A DNA stretch of 45,712 bases from an uncultured Eisenbergiella sp. (GCA_947631815.1 CANRMT010000009.1:1-45712); one strand, 5' to 3'; positions 14,940 to 22,904 are shown, counted from the stretch's first letter. The notes: a model not told the origin generated them from the sequence alone. Numbers and translations: made by a program.

Positions 14940-16280
14940 ATGGAACGGTTGATATTGAATAAACTGCTTAAATGGAAGAATTCACCCTATCGCAAGCCGC
15001 TGATTTTGAAGGGTGTGCGTCAGGTGGGAAAGACCTGGATCCTGAAGGAGTTCGGCAGGCGCTATTATGAAAATACCGCTTATTTCAATTTTGACGAAAG
15101 TGAAGAATATAAACAGTTCTTTGAAACTACCAAGGATGTGGATCGGATTCTGCAGAATCTGATGCTGGCCAGCGGCTATAAAATTTTGCCTGAAAAGACG
15201 CTCATCATTTTTGACGAGGTGCAGGACTGCCCCAAGGTCATCAATGCCATGAAGTATTTCTGCGAGAATGCTCCGCAGTATCACATTGCCTGTGCCGGTT
15301 CGCTGCTTGGCATTGCCCTGGCTAAGCCATCTTCTTTCCCTGTAGGAAAGGTCAACTTCATGCAGATCGACCCCATGACGTTTACTGAGTTTCTTCTCGC
15401 AAACGGTGATGAGAACCTTGTGAAATATTTGGAGAGCGTGGATGTACTTGATCCGATTCCCGATGCTTTTTTCAATCCGTTATATGAGAAGCTAAAGATG
15501 TACTATGTTACCGGAGGCATGCCGGAATCGGTAAGGATGTGGACGGAGGCCCGTGACGTATCTGCCATGCAGGATGCTCTGTCCGATATCATCGGTGCTT
15601 ACGAACGTGACTTCGCTAAACATCCCAACCTTACTGAGTTTCCAAAGATCTCTATGATTTGGAAGTCTGTTCCCTCCCAGTTGGCAAGAGAGAACAAGAA
15701 ATTTATCTATAAGGTTGTCAAAGAGGGCGCAAGAGCTCGTGAATATGAGGATGCTCTGCAATGGCTGGTAGACGCCCGCCTGGTGCATAAGATCTACCGC
15801 AGCAGCGCTCCCGGTCTTCCTGCGGCCGCTTATGATGATCTGTCTGCGTTCAAACTCTATTTGGTGGACGTAGGTTTGCTTCGTCGTCTGGCGCAGTTGG
15901 CTCCTACGGCTTTTGGCGAAGGCAACCGCCTGTTCACCGAGTTCAAGGGAGCCTTAACTGAAAACTATGTATTGCAAACTTTGATTACGCAGTTTGAGGT
16001 GCCGCCTCGTTATTGGTCGCAGAATAATCCTCCATATGAAGTGGATTTTCTGATTCAGCGGGATAATGATATTTTCCCCGTTGAAGTAAAATCCGAAGCG
16101 AATTTAGCAAGCAAGAGCCTCAGAAAATTCAAAGAATTGTTCCCGGATAAAGTGAAGCTCCGTGTTCGGTTTTCGCTTGATAATCTGAAGCTGGACGATG
16201 ATGTGCTGAACATTCCGCTGTTTATGGCTGACCAGGCAGATCGGCTGCTTGGTTTGGCGCTGGAAGAACAGAAAGGATAG
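14940..16280 (+). CDS. AAA ATPase with C-terminal DUF4143, possible mobile-type ATPase/nuclease-fold protein
   Basis: The 446-residue product has the layout of the widespread 'ATP-binding protein, DUF4143' family. Walker A GVRQVGKT lies at 25-32 and Walker B LIIFDEVQDC at 88-97. A sensor region has ACAGSLLGIAL, and a helical lid follows with YVTGGMPESVRMW. The C-terminal domain holds EVDFLIQ (D369) and FPVEVKSE (E382, K384), the D...ExK pattern of PD-(D/E)XK nuclease folds. Its cellular role is not established; such genes are scattered among gut bacteria and archaea. Third codon positions are clearly more AT-rich than in the neighbours, which suggests recent acquisition. GAAGGGA lies just upstream. 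It is the only gene of its unit. Confidence 0.88.
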   Translation: MERLILNKLLKWKNSPYRKPLILKGVRQVGKTWILKEFGRRYYENTAYFNFDESEEYKQFFETTKDVDRILQNLMLASGYKILPEKTLIIFDEVQDCPKVINAMKYFCENAPQYHIACAGSLLGIALAKPSSFPVGKVNFMQIDPMTFTEFLLANGDENLVKYLESVDVLDPIPDAFFNPLYEKLKMYYVTGGMPESVRMWTEARDVSAMQDALSDIIGAYERDFAKHPNLTEFPKISMIWKSVPSQLARENKKFIYKVVKEGARAREYEDALQWLVDARLVHKIYRSSAPGLPAAAYDDLSAFKLYLVDVGLLRRLAQLAPTAFGEGNRLFTEFKGALTENYVLQTLITQFEVPPRYWSQNNPPYEVDFLIQRDNDIFPVEVKSEANLASKSLRKFKELFPDKVKLRVRFSLDNLKLDDDVLNIPLFMADQADRLLGLALEEQKG

Positions 16281-16420
16281 ATTGCGCAGCCGCTTACTCT
16301 TATTCCTATCCAAATCGAATGAATTATTGATGCGACTGAAATGAAAACAGACCGATGACCGCCTGAACCGTACGATCGGGCGGGACTCCGGTTCCGGAGC
16401 CGTCCGGGAGGAGATTTGTC

Positions 16421-17545
16421 ATGGAGAACGGATGGAGCAGTTTCCTGGAGGACTGTGCCCTTTGTCCGAGGAACTGTCATGTGGATCGCTTGAAAGGGAA
16501 AACAGGTTATTGCGGCCAGGGTGCGTCGGTCACGGCCGCGCGGGCGGCGCTGCATTTCTGGGAGGAACCCTGCATCTCCGGGCGGGCGGGGTCCGGCGCC
16601 GTGTTTTTTTCCGGCTGTTCCGTGCGCTGTATCTTCTGCCAGAACCGGGAGATCGCCGCGGGCAGGGCCGGCAGGACCGTGACGCAGGAGCGGCTGGCGG
16701 AGATCTTTCTGGAGCTGCAGGAAAAAGGGGCCAACAACATCAATCTGGTGACGCCGACGCATTTCGTGCCGCAGATCACGGACGCGCTGGAGCGCGCGAA
16801 GGACAGGGGCCTCGCGGCCCCGGTGGTATACAATACCTCCTCTTATGAAAAGGTGAGCACGCTGCGGATGCTGGACGGGCTGGTGGACATTTATCTGCCG
16901 GATCTGAAATATGTTTCTTCCCGGCTGTCCGCGGCGCTGTCCGATGCGCCGGATTATTTTGACATAGCGAAGGACGCGATAGAAGAAATGGTGCGCCAGG
17001 CGGGAGAGCCGGTTTTCATTTCCCGCAAAGGAGAACTTCTGGATGCGGCGCAGATGAATGACGCCTGTATGCGGGAGGAGGACGCGGATTTCCTGATGCG
17101 AAAGGGTGTGATCGTCCGCCATCTGGCGCTGCCCGGCCAGGCGGAGGATTCCCGGCGGGTGCTGCGGTATCTGCACGAAACCTATGGGAACCGGATCTAT
17201 ATCAGCCTGATGAACCAGTATACGCCCATGCCGGACATGCCGCTCCGAAGTGCGGGTGCGCCGGACCGGAAAGAACAGGGAGCCTTGTCCCAAAGGGATG
17301 CGGATGCGCCGGGCAGGGAAGAACAGGGAACGCTGAAGCGAAGAGGCGCGGAGGTGTCGGATCGAAAAGGCGCGGACGCGCCGGACCGGGCCCTTCCGGA
17401 GGCGCTGAGCCGGAGGCTTTCGGAAGAGGAGTATGAGGCGCTGACGGATTATGCGGTGGAGCTGGGGATCGAGAACGGCTTCCTGCAGGAGGGGGATACC
17501 GCGCAGGAGAGCTTTATCCCGGCTTTTGACGGCGAGGGGCTTTGA
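16421..17545 (+). CDS. Radical SAM protein, PflX-like (COG1313 type)
   Basis: The radical-SAM CxxxCxxC motif is GCSVRCIFCQ (C66, C70, C73). A second cysteine set precedes it (C12, C15, C19, C31: CALCPRNC...GYCG), as in the PflX group of pyruvate formate-lyase-activase-like proteins of unassigned function. The rest of the core follows to about 270 (NINLVTPTHF, LPDLKY, IYISLMNQYTP). A low-complexity insertion of about 50 residues (274-324) with repeated DAPxRxEQGxL units separates it from the conserved C-terminal piece (LSEEEYEALTDYAVELGIENGFLQEG). The start has GGGAGGAG upstream. A hairpin CTCCGG/CCGGAG at 16386-16399 lies in the leader. The reaction is unknown. Confidence 0.85.
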   Translation: MENGWSSFLEDCALCPRNCHVDRLKGKTGYCGQGASVTAARAALHFWEEPCISGRAGSGAVFFSGCSVRCIFCQNREIAAGRAGRTVTQERLAEIFLELQEKGANNINLVTPTHFVPQITDALERAKDRGLAAPVVYNTSSYEKVSTLRMLDGLVDIYLPDLKYVSSRLSAALSDAPDYFDIAKDAIEEMVRQAGEPVFISRKGELLDAAQMNDACMREEDADFLMRKGVIVRHLALPGQAEDSRRVLRYLHETYGNRIYISLMNQYTPMPDMPLRSAGAPDRKEQGALSQRDADAPGREEQGTLKRRGAEVSDRKGADAPDRALPEALSRRLSEEEYEALTDYAVELGIENGFLQEGDTAQESFIPAFDGEGL

Positions 17546-17693
17546 GACGCGACGCGGGGGAAACCAGCGGAGGCCGTGCTTTTGATAAAGAAAAACGCCG
17601 CAGGCCGCCGGACTGTTCCGGGGAAATTTTGAAGAGAATGCGCAGCATTTTTATATAAACCGGAAAGATTTTGCTGTATAATACGGAAATCCC

Positions 17694-17723
17694 TTGAAGG
17701 ACGCGCGGAATATTTGGTATAAT
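17694..17723 (+). promoter_or_regulatory. Promoter of the KDPG aldolase operon
   Basis: TTGAAG (17694-17699) and TATAAT (17718-17723) have 18-base spacing. Another TATAAT at 17677-17682 may be the -10 of a second start. A perfect inverted repeat TCCAGG-A-CCTGGA (17778-17790) sits in the leader just before the ribosome binding site and could be an operator. The remainder of 17546-17693 shows no gene. Confidence 0.65.
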
Positions 17724-17808
17724 GAGACCGGAGAAGTTTCCGTATGGCGGCGTTTTTGACGCGGCATATATTAAGGGTCCAGGACCTGGAAAATGGAGGA
17801 TGAGCAGC

Positions 17809-18756
17809 ATGAACGATGTATTACAGAGAATCTATGAGATCGGCATTGTCCCCGTCATCGCCATCGATGATGCGAATAAAGCGGTCCCGCTGGCGAAGGC
17901 GCTGGTGAGAGGCGGACTGCCGGCCGCTGAGGTCACGTTCCGCACTGCGGCGGCGGAGGAAGCGATCCGCCGGATCATCGCGGAGGTCCCCGAGATGCTG
18001 GTGGGCGCGGGCACGGTGCTGACCAAGGATCAGGCCGACCGGGCCATCGACGCGGGCGTGAAGTTCATCGTCAGCCCCGGCTTCAATCCGGAGATCACGA
18101 AATATGTCATTGACAAAGGCATGCTGATGATGCCCGGCACGGCGACCCCCGGCGAGATGGAGCAGGCCATGGCCATGGGACTTTCCGTGGTAAAATTCTT
18201 CCCGGCGGAGCAGAACGGCGGCGTAGCCAAGCTGAAAGCGGTGGCGGGCCCTTATACGACCCTTCGCTGGATGCCCACCGGCGGCGTGAACGAGAAGAAT
18301 CTGCTGGATTACCTTTCCTTTAACAAGATCATCGCCTGCGGCGGCACCTGGATGGTGAAGAAGGATCTGATCGAGGCGGAGAAGTGGGATGAGATCGAGA
18401 AGCTGACCAGACAGGCCGTGCAGAAGATGCTGGGCTTTAAGGTGATGCATGTGGGCATCAATAACGATACCCCGGAAGAGGGCAGAGCGGTGGCCGCGCT
18501 GTTCACCGAGATGTTCGGATTCGCGGGCGTGGAAGGCAACGGCAGCATTTTCATGGGCGAGAGAGAGATCGAGGTCATGAAGAAGAATTACTACGGCAAA
18601 AACGGTCATATCGCCATCGGGACCAATACGCTGCCCCGTGCTATCGCCTATCTGAAGAACCGCGGCTATAAGTTCATCGAGGATACCATCACCGATAAGG
18701 CGGCCTATATGGAGCAGGAGATCGGCGGTTTCGCGATCCATCTGGTGCAGAAATAA
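17809..18756 (+). CDS. eda: KDPG/KHG aldolase fused to a VOC-like domain
   Basis: Residues 1-205 are a class I 2-keto-3-deoxy-6-phosphogluconate aldolase. It has E41 in PAAEVTFRT, GAGTVLT, the Schiff-base lysine K129 in VVKFFPAE, and the phosphate-binding GGV/CGGTW loops. It splits KDPG to pyruvate and glyceraldehyde-3-phosphate. Residues 210-315 form an extra domain (FKVMHVGINND...GHIAIGT...EIGGFAIHLVQK) with the beta-alpha-beta-beta-beta layout of vicinal-oxygen-chelate/glyoxalase proteins. I have seen this fusion in Lachnospiraceae, but the role of the second domain is not known to me. The ATG at 17809 follows TGGAGGA at good spacing; an ATG at 17800 lies too close to it. It forms an operon with the SDR gene. 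Confidence 0.88.
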   Translation: MNDVLQRIYEIGIVPVIAIDDANKAVPLAKALVRGGLPAAEVTFRTAAAEEAIRRIIAEVPEMLVGAGTVLTKDQADRAIDAGVKFIVSPGFNPEITKYVIDKGMLMMPGTATPGEMEQAMAMGLSVVKFFPAEQNGGVAKLKAVAGPYTTLRWMPTGGVNEKNLLDYLSFNKIIACGGTWMVKKDLIEAEKWDEIEKLTRQAVQKMLGFKVMHVGINNDTPEEGRAVAALFTEMFGFAGVEGNGSIFMGEREIEVMKKNYYGKNGHIAIGTNTLPRAIAYLKNRGYKFIEDTITDKAAYMEQEIGGFAIHLVQK

Positions 18757-18862
18757 TCGAAAAGCAATCTGAGCTCTGCGGCGGAGAGCTGAGTGAACGC
18801 TCGTCGTGTCCGTCCGGCATCCCGCCGCAGGAATAGAGAGAGCGGGGAAAGGAGTCTATATC

Positions 18863-19714
18863 ATGCAGAAAAATGTTTTGAATACAGATCTGAGCGGCAA
18901 GGTTGCCGTTGTGACGGGAGCGGGCGGCGTGCTGTGCAGCGCGTTCGCGAAGACGCTGGCGAGGGCCGGCGCGAAGGTCGCCCTGCTGGATCTGAACGAA
19001 GGGGCGGCGAAGGGCTTTGCCGATGAGATCACCGCGGAGGGCGGCATCGCGAAGGCGTATAAGTGCAACGTGCTGGAAAAGGACGCCTGCTATGCGGTGG
19101 CCGACGCCGTGGCGGCGGAGCTGGGGCCCTGCGATATCCTGGTGAACGGCGCAGGCGGCAATAACGCCAGGGCGCAGACGGATAAAGAGTATTTTGAGGT
19201 CGGGGACATCGATGCGGATACCAAGAGCTTTTTCGACCTTGATGCGAACGGCGTCAGCTTCGTATTCAATCTGAACTTCCTGGGGACGCTGATCCCCACC
19301 CAGGCTTTTGCCAGACAGATGGTGGGCCGGGAGGGCTGCAATATCATCAACATCAGCTCCATGAACGCTTATACGCCGCTGACCAAGATCCCAGCGTACT
19401 CCGGCGCGAAGGCGGCCGTTTCCAACTTCACCCAGTGGCTGGCCGTGCATTTTTCCAAGGTGGGCATCCGTGTCAACGCGCTCGCGCCCGGATTTTTCTC
19501 CACCAAGCAGAACGCGAAGCTTCTTTGGAATGACGACGGGACGCCTACGGCCCGCACCGGCAAGATCCTGGCGGCTACGCCCATGGGGCGCTTCGGTGAG
19601 AGCTGTGAGCTGGACGGCGCGCTGCTGTTCCTTCTGAACAATGAAGCGGCCAGCTTTATCACCGGCGTCGTGATCCCTATCGACGGAGGCTTTTCCGCTT
19701 ATTCAGGCGTATAA
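18863..19714 (+). CDS. SDR oxidoreductase, probable D-mannonate/fructuronate oxidoreductase (UxuB type)
   Basis: This short-chain dehydrogenase of 283 residues has the catalytic residues S165/S166, Y179 and K183 (YSGAK), the NGAGG motif at about 95-99 and the APGFF segment. The cofactor motif is TGAGGVLCSAFA (18-29) rather than TGxxxGxG. That GGVLC variant is typical of SDR-type mannonate/fructuronate reductases such as the B. subtilis YjmF group. The enzyme would interconvert D-fructuronate and D-mannonate in glucuronate breakdown. GAAAGGAG precedes the ATG at 18863, which is preferred over earlier in-frame codons. It follows the KDPG aldolase gene by 106 bases and supports a hexuronate pathway assignment. 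Confidence 0.82.
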   Translation: MQKNVLNTDLSGKVAVVTGAGGVLCSAFAKTLARAGAKVALLDLNEGAAKGFADEITAEGGIAKAYKCNVLEKDACYAVADAVAAELGPCDILVNGAGGNNARAQTDKEYFEVGDIDADTKSFFDLDANGVSFVFNLNFLGTLIPTQAFARQMVGREGCNIINISSMNAYTPLTKIPAYSGAKAAVSNFTQWLAVHFSKVGIRVNALAPGFFSTKQNAKLLWNDDGTPTARTGKILAATPMGRFGESCELDGALLFLLNNEAASFITGVVIPIDGGFSAYSGV

Positions 19715-19796
19715 GGGAGCCGGACGGTGCATTCCGGTTTGTGACCGGTGCGGAACGGTCTGGATCATGCGCATCAGGAAGGGATAAAGAAGGAGA

Positions 19797-20558
19797 ATGC
19801 TGAAATTTGTGACATTTAACATCCGCTGCGATTTCGGACAGGACGGGGAGAACTGCTTCTGTTACCGGAAACCGCTGATCCTGAACAAGCTGGAGAAGGA
19901 AAAACCGGATATCATTTGTTTTCAGGAGGTTCTGCCCCATGTGGCAGAGTGGCTCAAAGAGGAACTGAAGGAATATTATGTGGTGGGCTGCGGCAGGAGC
20001 GAGACGCTGCGGGACGAACAGCTGACGGTGGCATATCGGCCGAAACGGCTGAACCTGATCTCCATGGAGACGTTCTGGCTGTCCCCGACGCCCTATGTGC
20101 CCGCGAGCCGGTACGAGCAGCAGTCTATCTGCCCGAGGGCCTGTACGGAGGTCCTGATGGAGGATCTGGAGGCGCAGCGCGTTTTCCGCGTGATGAATTT
20201 CCATCTGGATCATGAGGGCGCGCAGGCCAGGGAAAGGGGACTTGCGCAGATATTGGAAAAGGTGGATTCCGCCGTGCTGTTTCCCGATGCGCCGGTGATC
20301 CTGGCGGGAGATTTCAACGCGCGGCCGCAGGCCCCGGAGCTGGAGGCCCTGCGGGAGCGGCCCGAATACCGGGACCTCACCCGCGATATCGGGGTCACGT
20401 ATCACGATTACGGGAATTGGCGGCATGCCGTGCAGATCGATCATATCTTTGCGACGGACGGCTTCTCGTGTGAACACCTGGGAAAGTGGGAGGATCGGGA
20501 CGGCGGGGTATGGCTGTCCGACCACTATCCGGTCTGTGCCTGTCTGGAATGGAAATAG
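19797..20558 (+). CDS. Endonuclease/exonuclease/phosphatase family hydrolase
   Basis: The 253-residue protein has the metal-dependent EEP-family motifs in order: FNIRCD (about 6-11), FQEVLP with the metal-binding E (about 41-46), NFHLDHEG, AGDFNARP, and the C-terminal IDHIFATD and LSDHYPV with the catalytic histidine. These enzymes cleave phosphodiesters in nucleic acids, inositol phosphates or sphingomyelin. The small intracellular forms without a signal peptide in Firmicutes have no fixed substrate. AAGGAG directly before the ATG supports the start. It is 82 bases after the SDR gene and is followed by a hairpin, so it may be the last gene of the aldolase operon. Confidence 0.85.
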   Translation: MLKFVTFNIRCDFGQDGENCFCYRKPLILNKLEKEKPDIICFQEVLPHVAEWLKEELKEYYVVGCGRSETLRDEQLTVAYRPKRLNLISMETFWLSPTPYVPASRYEQQSICPRACTEVLMEDLEAQRVFRVMNFHLDHEGAQARERGLAQILEKVDSAVLFPDAPVILAGDFNARPQAPELEALRERPEYRDLTRDIGVTYHDYGNWRHAVQIDHIFATDGFSCEHLGKWEDRDGGVWLSDHYPVCACLEWK

Positions 20559-20570
20559 TCAAAGAAAAGG

Positions 20571-20597
20571 GGTTCCAAAGACCAGCGCTTTGGAACC
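20571..20597 (+). terminator. Terminator-like hairpin after the EEP hydrolase gene
   Basis: GGTTCCAAAG (20571-20580) and CTTTGGAACC (20588-20597) form a perfect 10-base stem. Only a short TCTGTT follows, so termination may be partial. Confidence 0.6.
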
Positions 20598-20631
20598 TCT
20601 GTTATGTGTTGCTCGGGGGAGGGAACAAAAA

Positions 20632-20958
20632 ATGAATCTCATGAACGTCCTGACGACGCTGGCAGTGCTGGCAGTCCTGGCCGGTGCGGTCATTCTGCAG
20701 TTTTATCTGTCCGGACGGGAAAATAAATATATCGGCCTGATCCTTCCGGCGCTGACCTTTGCGGGTTCCTTTGCCGTGCCGCTGAATCTGGCCGCGCCCG
20801 CGGAGGGGATCACAGTCGGCTTCCTGGGGAAGGCGCTGGCAGTGTTCCTGATGGCAAACATCCTGACATTTGTGCTCATGGCGGTCTGGTTCATCCGCAG
20901 GGAAAGACTGCGCCGCAGGAACGAATGGGAGCGGATCAGCCTGACCGACAGGGAATAA
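20632..20958 (+). CDS. Small membrane protein, unknown
   Basis: The 108-residue protein has three predicted membrane helices: about 5-24 (TTLAVLAVLAGAVILQF), about 31-55 (IGLILPALTFAGSFAVPLNLA) and about 66-90 (ALAVFLMANILTFVLMAVWF). A strongly basic RRERLRRRNEW tail is probably cytoplasmic. I do not recognise the family. The start at 20632 is chosen for the GGGGGAGGG just upstream; the frame is open earlier, but that part overlaps the EEP gene and has no binding site. It is followed by a long hairpin shared with the convergent gene on the other strand. Confidence 0.75.
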   Translation: MNLMNVLTTLAVLAVLAGAVILQFYLSGRENKYIGLILPALTFAGSFAVPLNLAAPAEGITVGFLGKALAVFLMANILTFVLMAVWFIRRERLRRRNEWERISLTDRE

Positions 20959-20968
20959 AGCCGCGCAA

Positions 20969-21038
20969 AGCCGGGCCTTTCGGAAGGCTGAGGCAGTCTG
21001 CTCCGTTATGACGCCTGAGCCCTCCGAAGCGCCCGGCT
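20969..21038. terminator. Long bidirectional terminator-like hairpin between convergent genes
   Basis: The 26-base arms 20969-20994 and 21013-21038 (AGCCGGGC...GAGGC against GCCTGAG...GCCCGGCT) are complementary with about four mismatches. The hairpin sits exactly between the plus-strand membrane protein gene and the minus-strand hydrolase gene. It lacks a T tract. Confidence 0.65.
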
Positions 21039-21059
21039 GATCCGCTGTGACGGCGGCAG

Positions 21060-21920
21060 TCAGCGGACGGTATTGCGCAGGAACCCGATCCCGCCGATCC
21101 CGCATTCCACCACGTCTCCGGGCTTCAGGAATCTGGGCGGATCGAAGCCCATGCCTACGCCGGAGGGCGTGCCGGTGGCGATGATGGTGCCGGGCAGCAG
21201 CGTCATGCCGGAGGACAGCTCCTCGATGATCTCCGCGATGCCCGTGATGAGCAGGCCCGTGTTGGAATCCTGCCGCAGTTCCCCGTTGACGCGGGAGAAG
21301 ATGGGCAGCTCCGGAGGAAAGGAAATCTCGTCCGCCGTGACGATGCAGGGCCCCATGGGCGTGAAGCCGTCCAGGCTCTTGCCGAAATACCACTGTTTGT
21401 GGGAGGTCTGGAGCGCTCTGGCGGAGACGTCGTTCAAAACCGTATATCCGAAAATATAGTCGGGAACGTCCGCCGCGGAAACGCTGCGGGCTGTTTTTTT
21501 GAGGATCACGGCCAGCTCCGCCTCGTAATCCAGCCGTTCTGCCAGGCCGGGATGGCTTTCGATGAAGCCTTCCGGGCCTACGGCCTCTGTCACCCGTTTG
21601 GAAAAATAAATGGGGACGGGCTTTTCCTTCGCGAAGGCGTCGCTGTCATACCGGGCCGCCTCTTCGGCATGGGCGCGGTAATTGATGCCCAGGCAGATGA
21701 CGTCCTGCCGGGGGCGGGGAATCGGGGCCAGAATCGTGACGTCGGAGAGGGAGATCCCGTTCCCGGACAGCGCTGTCCGGGCGGTTTCGCACAGGGTCTC
21801 CCACGGCGATTCGATGACGTCCTGCATGTCCGTCCAGGGAAGCGGATGTACGTTCTCCCTGTCCTCGCCGATGACGCCGGTCTGCTCTTTTCCCTGTGCC
21901 AGATAAGTGATGAGTTTCAT
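21060..21920 (-). CDS. Fumarylacetoacetate hydrolase family protein
   Basis: This FAH-superfamily enzyme of 286 residues shows an N-terminal domain of about 70 residues, then the core: ICLGINYRAHAEE (about 76-88), the metal-binding LDYEAELAVILKK region, FGYTVLNDVSARALQ, the SLDGFTPMGPCIV segment, and the C-terminal IIATGTPSGVG...LKPGDVVE. Family members hydrolyse or isomerise beta-diketone or acylpyruvate compounds, or decarboxylate oxaloacetate; the substrate cannot be fixed here. The ATG at 21920 overlaps the stop of the upstream GNAT gene as ATGA, so translation is coupled. GGAG lies eight bases before the start. Confidence 0.88.
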   Translation of the reverse strand: MKLITYLAQGKEQTGVIGEDRENVHPLPWTDMQDVIESPWETLCETARTALSGNGISLSDVTILAPIPRPRQDVICLGINYRAHAEEAARYDSDAFAKEKPVPIYFSKRVTEAVGPEGFIESHPGLAERLDYEAELAVILKKTARSVSAADVPDYIFGYTVLNDVSARALQTSHKQWYFGKSLDGFTPMGPCIVTADEISFPPELPIFSRVNGELRQDSNTGLLITGIAEIIEELSSGMTLLPGTIIATGTPSGVGMGFDPPRFLKPGDVVECGIGGIGFLRNTVR

Positions 21921-22372
21921 GAGAGGATCTCCATTTTTACGACATACTCTGCGGTCCCTTCCACCTGTTTTTTCTCTTCGGTGAGGGAAAAGCCGTGACG
22001 CCGGTAAAAGGCGATGGCCCGCGCGTTTTTCTCCAGTACCCACAGATGATCGCAGTGCATTTCCCGGCAGGCGAAGCCGATCAGCCTGGCGCCGATGCCC
22101 TCGTCCTGGAAAAAGGTCTCCACATACAGCTCCGCGATCTCCGTGCCCTCTATGTGGATCATCCCCTTCACGAAATCGTCCTCGTAGACCCAGATGGATT
22201 CCAGCGAAGCGGGATCGTCAATGTATGCTTTGGCGATGGGATACACCTGAATATCGCAGAAGGAACCGATATCGTCGTGATAAATGCTGCGGTAATTCAT
22301 CCGTTTGTTGAACACGAGGATCTCCGCGATCCGGGATGCGTCGCGGACCGCTGCTTTCCTGATGACTGCCAT
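21917..22372 (-). CDS. GNAT family N-acetyltransferase
   Basis: The 151-residue protein opens with the typical GNAT pattern MAVIRKAAVRDASRIAEI. It has the acetyl-CoA binding region (ELYVETFFQDEGIGARLIGFA, about 82-102, a Q/RxxGxG/A-like loop) and the C-terminal LWVLEKNARAIAFYRRHGF motif (about 109-127). The acyl acceptor is unknown. ACAGGAG upstream of the ATG supports the start. It is the first gene of a two-gene unit with the FAH hydrolase, overlapping by four bases. Confidence 0.88.
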   Translation of the reverse strand: MAVIRKAAVRDASRIAEILVFNKRMNYRSIYHDDIGSFCDIQVYPIAKAYIDDPASLESIWVYEDDFVKGMIHIEGTEIAELYVETFFQDEGIGARLIGFACREMHCDHLWVLEKNARAIAFYRRHGFSLTEEKKQVEGTAEYVVKMEILS

Positions 22373-22490
22373 GATGACTCCTGTCTCTGACTGTGCAGTG
22401 CAGATGTTTTTTCATAACTGTGCCGACGGCAGGCGCTGCGAGCGCGCCGGTGATGAGCGGGCTGCGGCTGCGCCGACGGGCGGAACGGGG

Positions 22491-22739
22491 TCAGCCCTGC
22501 AGCCCGCGGGTCTGCCGATCCATGTCCTCGACCACGATGTCGTAGATCTCGCCCAGCGTCGAGCAGTATTCCAGGATCTTCCAGGGCTCGTTGGTGTGGA
22601 AATGGATCTTGATCAGATCCTCGTCGCCCACCGCCAGAAGGCAGTCGCCCTTGAAATGCTCCGTGATGTAATCGCTGATATCGTCCTCATCGAGATCGTG
22701 TCCTTCGATCAGAAGCTGCGTGTCATAACGAAATTCCAT
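22491..22739 (-). CDS. Free-standing FakA-middle/DAK2-associated domain protein
   Basis: This 82-residue protein resembles the middle domain of FakA/YloV, the fatty-acid kinase ATP-binding subunit. It has FRYDTQLLIEGHDLDED, then GDCLLAVGDEDLIKIHFHTNEPWKILEYCSTLGEIYDIVVEDM, where full-length proteins have a VVGDxxLVKVHVHTxxPGxVLEYxxxxGExxxIKIxNM pattern. The DAK2-type ATP-binding N-domain and the C-terminal domain are absent, and no fragments of them lie beside the gene. The start at 22739 is fixed by AAGGAG and a TTGACA/TACAAT promoter, so it looks like a complete small gene rather than a fragment. Its function is unknown; it could bind a fatty-acid-carrying partner or a FakA-like kinase. Confidence 0.7.
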   Translation of the reverse strand: MEFRYDTQLLIEGHDLDEDDISDYITEHFKGDCLLAVGDEDLIKIHFHTNEPWKILEYCSTLGEIYDIVVEDMDRQTRGLQG

Positions 22740-22766
22740 GGTCTTGTCTCCTTTTCCTTTTTGTTC

Positions 22767-22795
22767 ATTGTATGTTTTTCGGCCCCGTATGTCAA
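22767..22795 (-). promoter_or_regulatory. Promoter of the FakA-middle-like gene
   Basis: On the minus strand, TTGACA (22795-22790) and TACAAT (22772-22767) are separated by 17 bases. Confidence 0.8.
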
Positions 22796-22871
22796 TAAGA
22801 TATAAAGCCGGGCGATAAAAGGGATGCTTTGGAGGCTGTGCCCGGGGACGGCAATTCCTGCGCTGCACACA

Positions 22872-22896
22872 AAGAAAAAGCCCTGAAAACCAGGGC
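22872..22896 (-). terminator. Terminator of the tRNA-Gly pair
   Basis: On the minus strand, GCCCTG (22896-22891) and CAGGGC (22885-22880) form a stem around GTTTT, followed by five T and CTTT. Confidence 0.85.
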
Positions 22897-22904
22897 CTTG
22901 TGAG

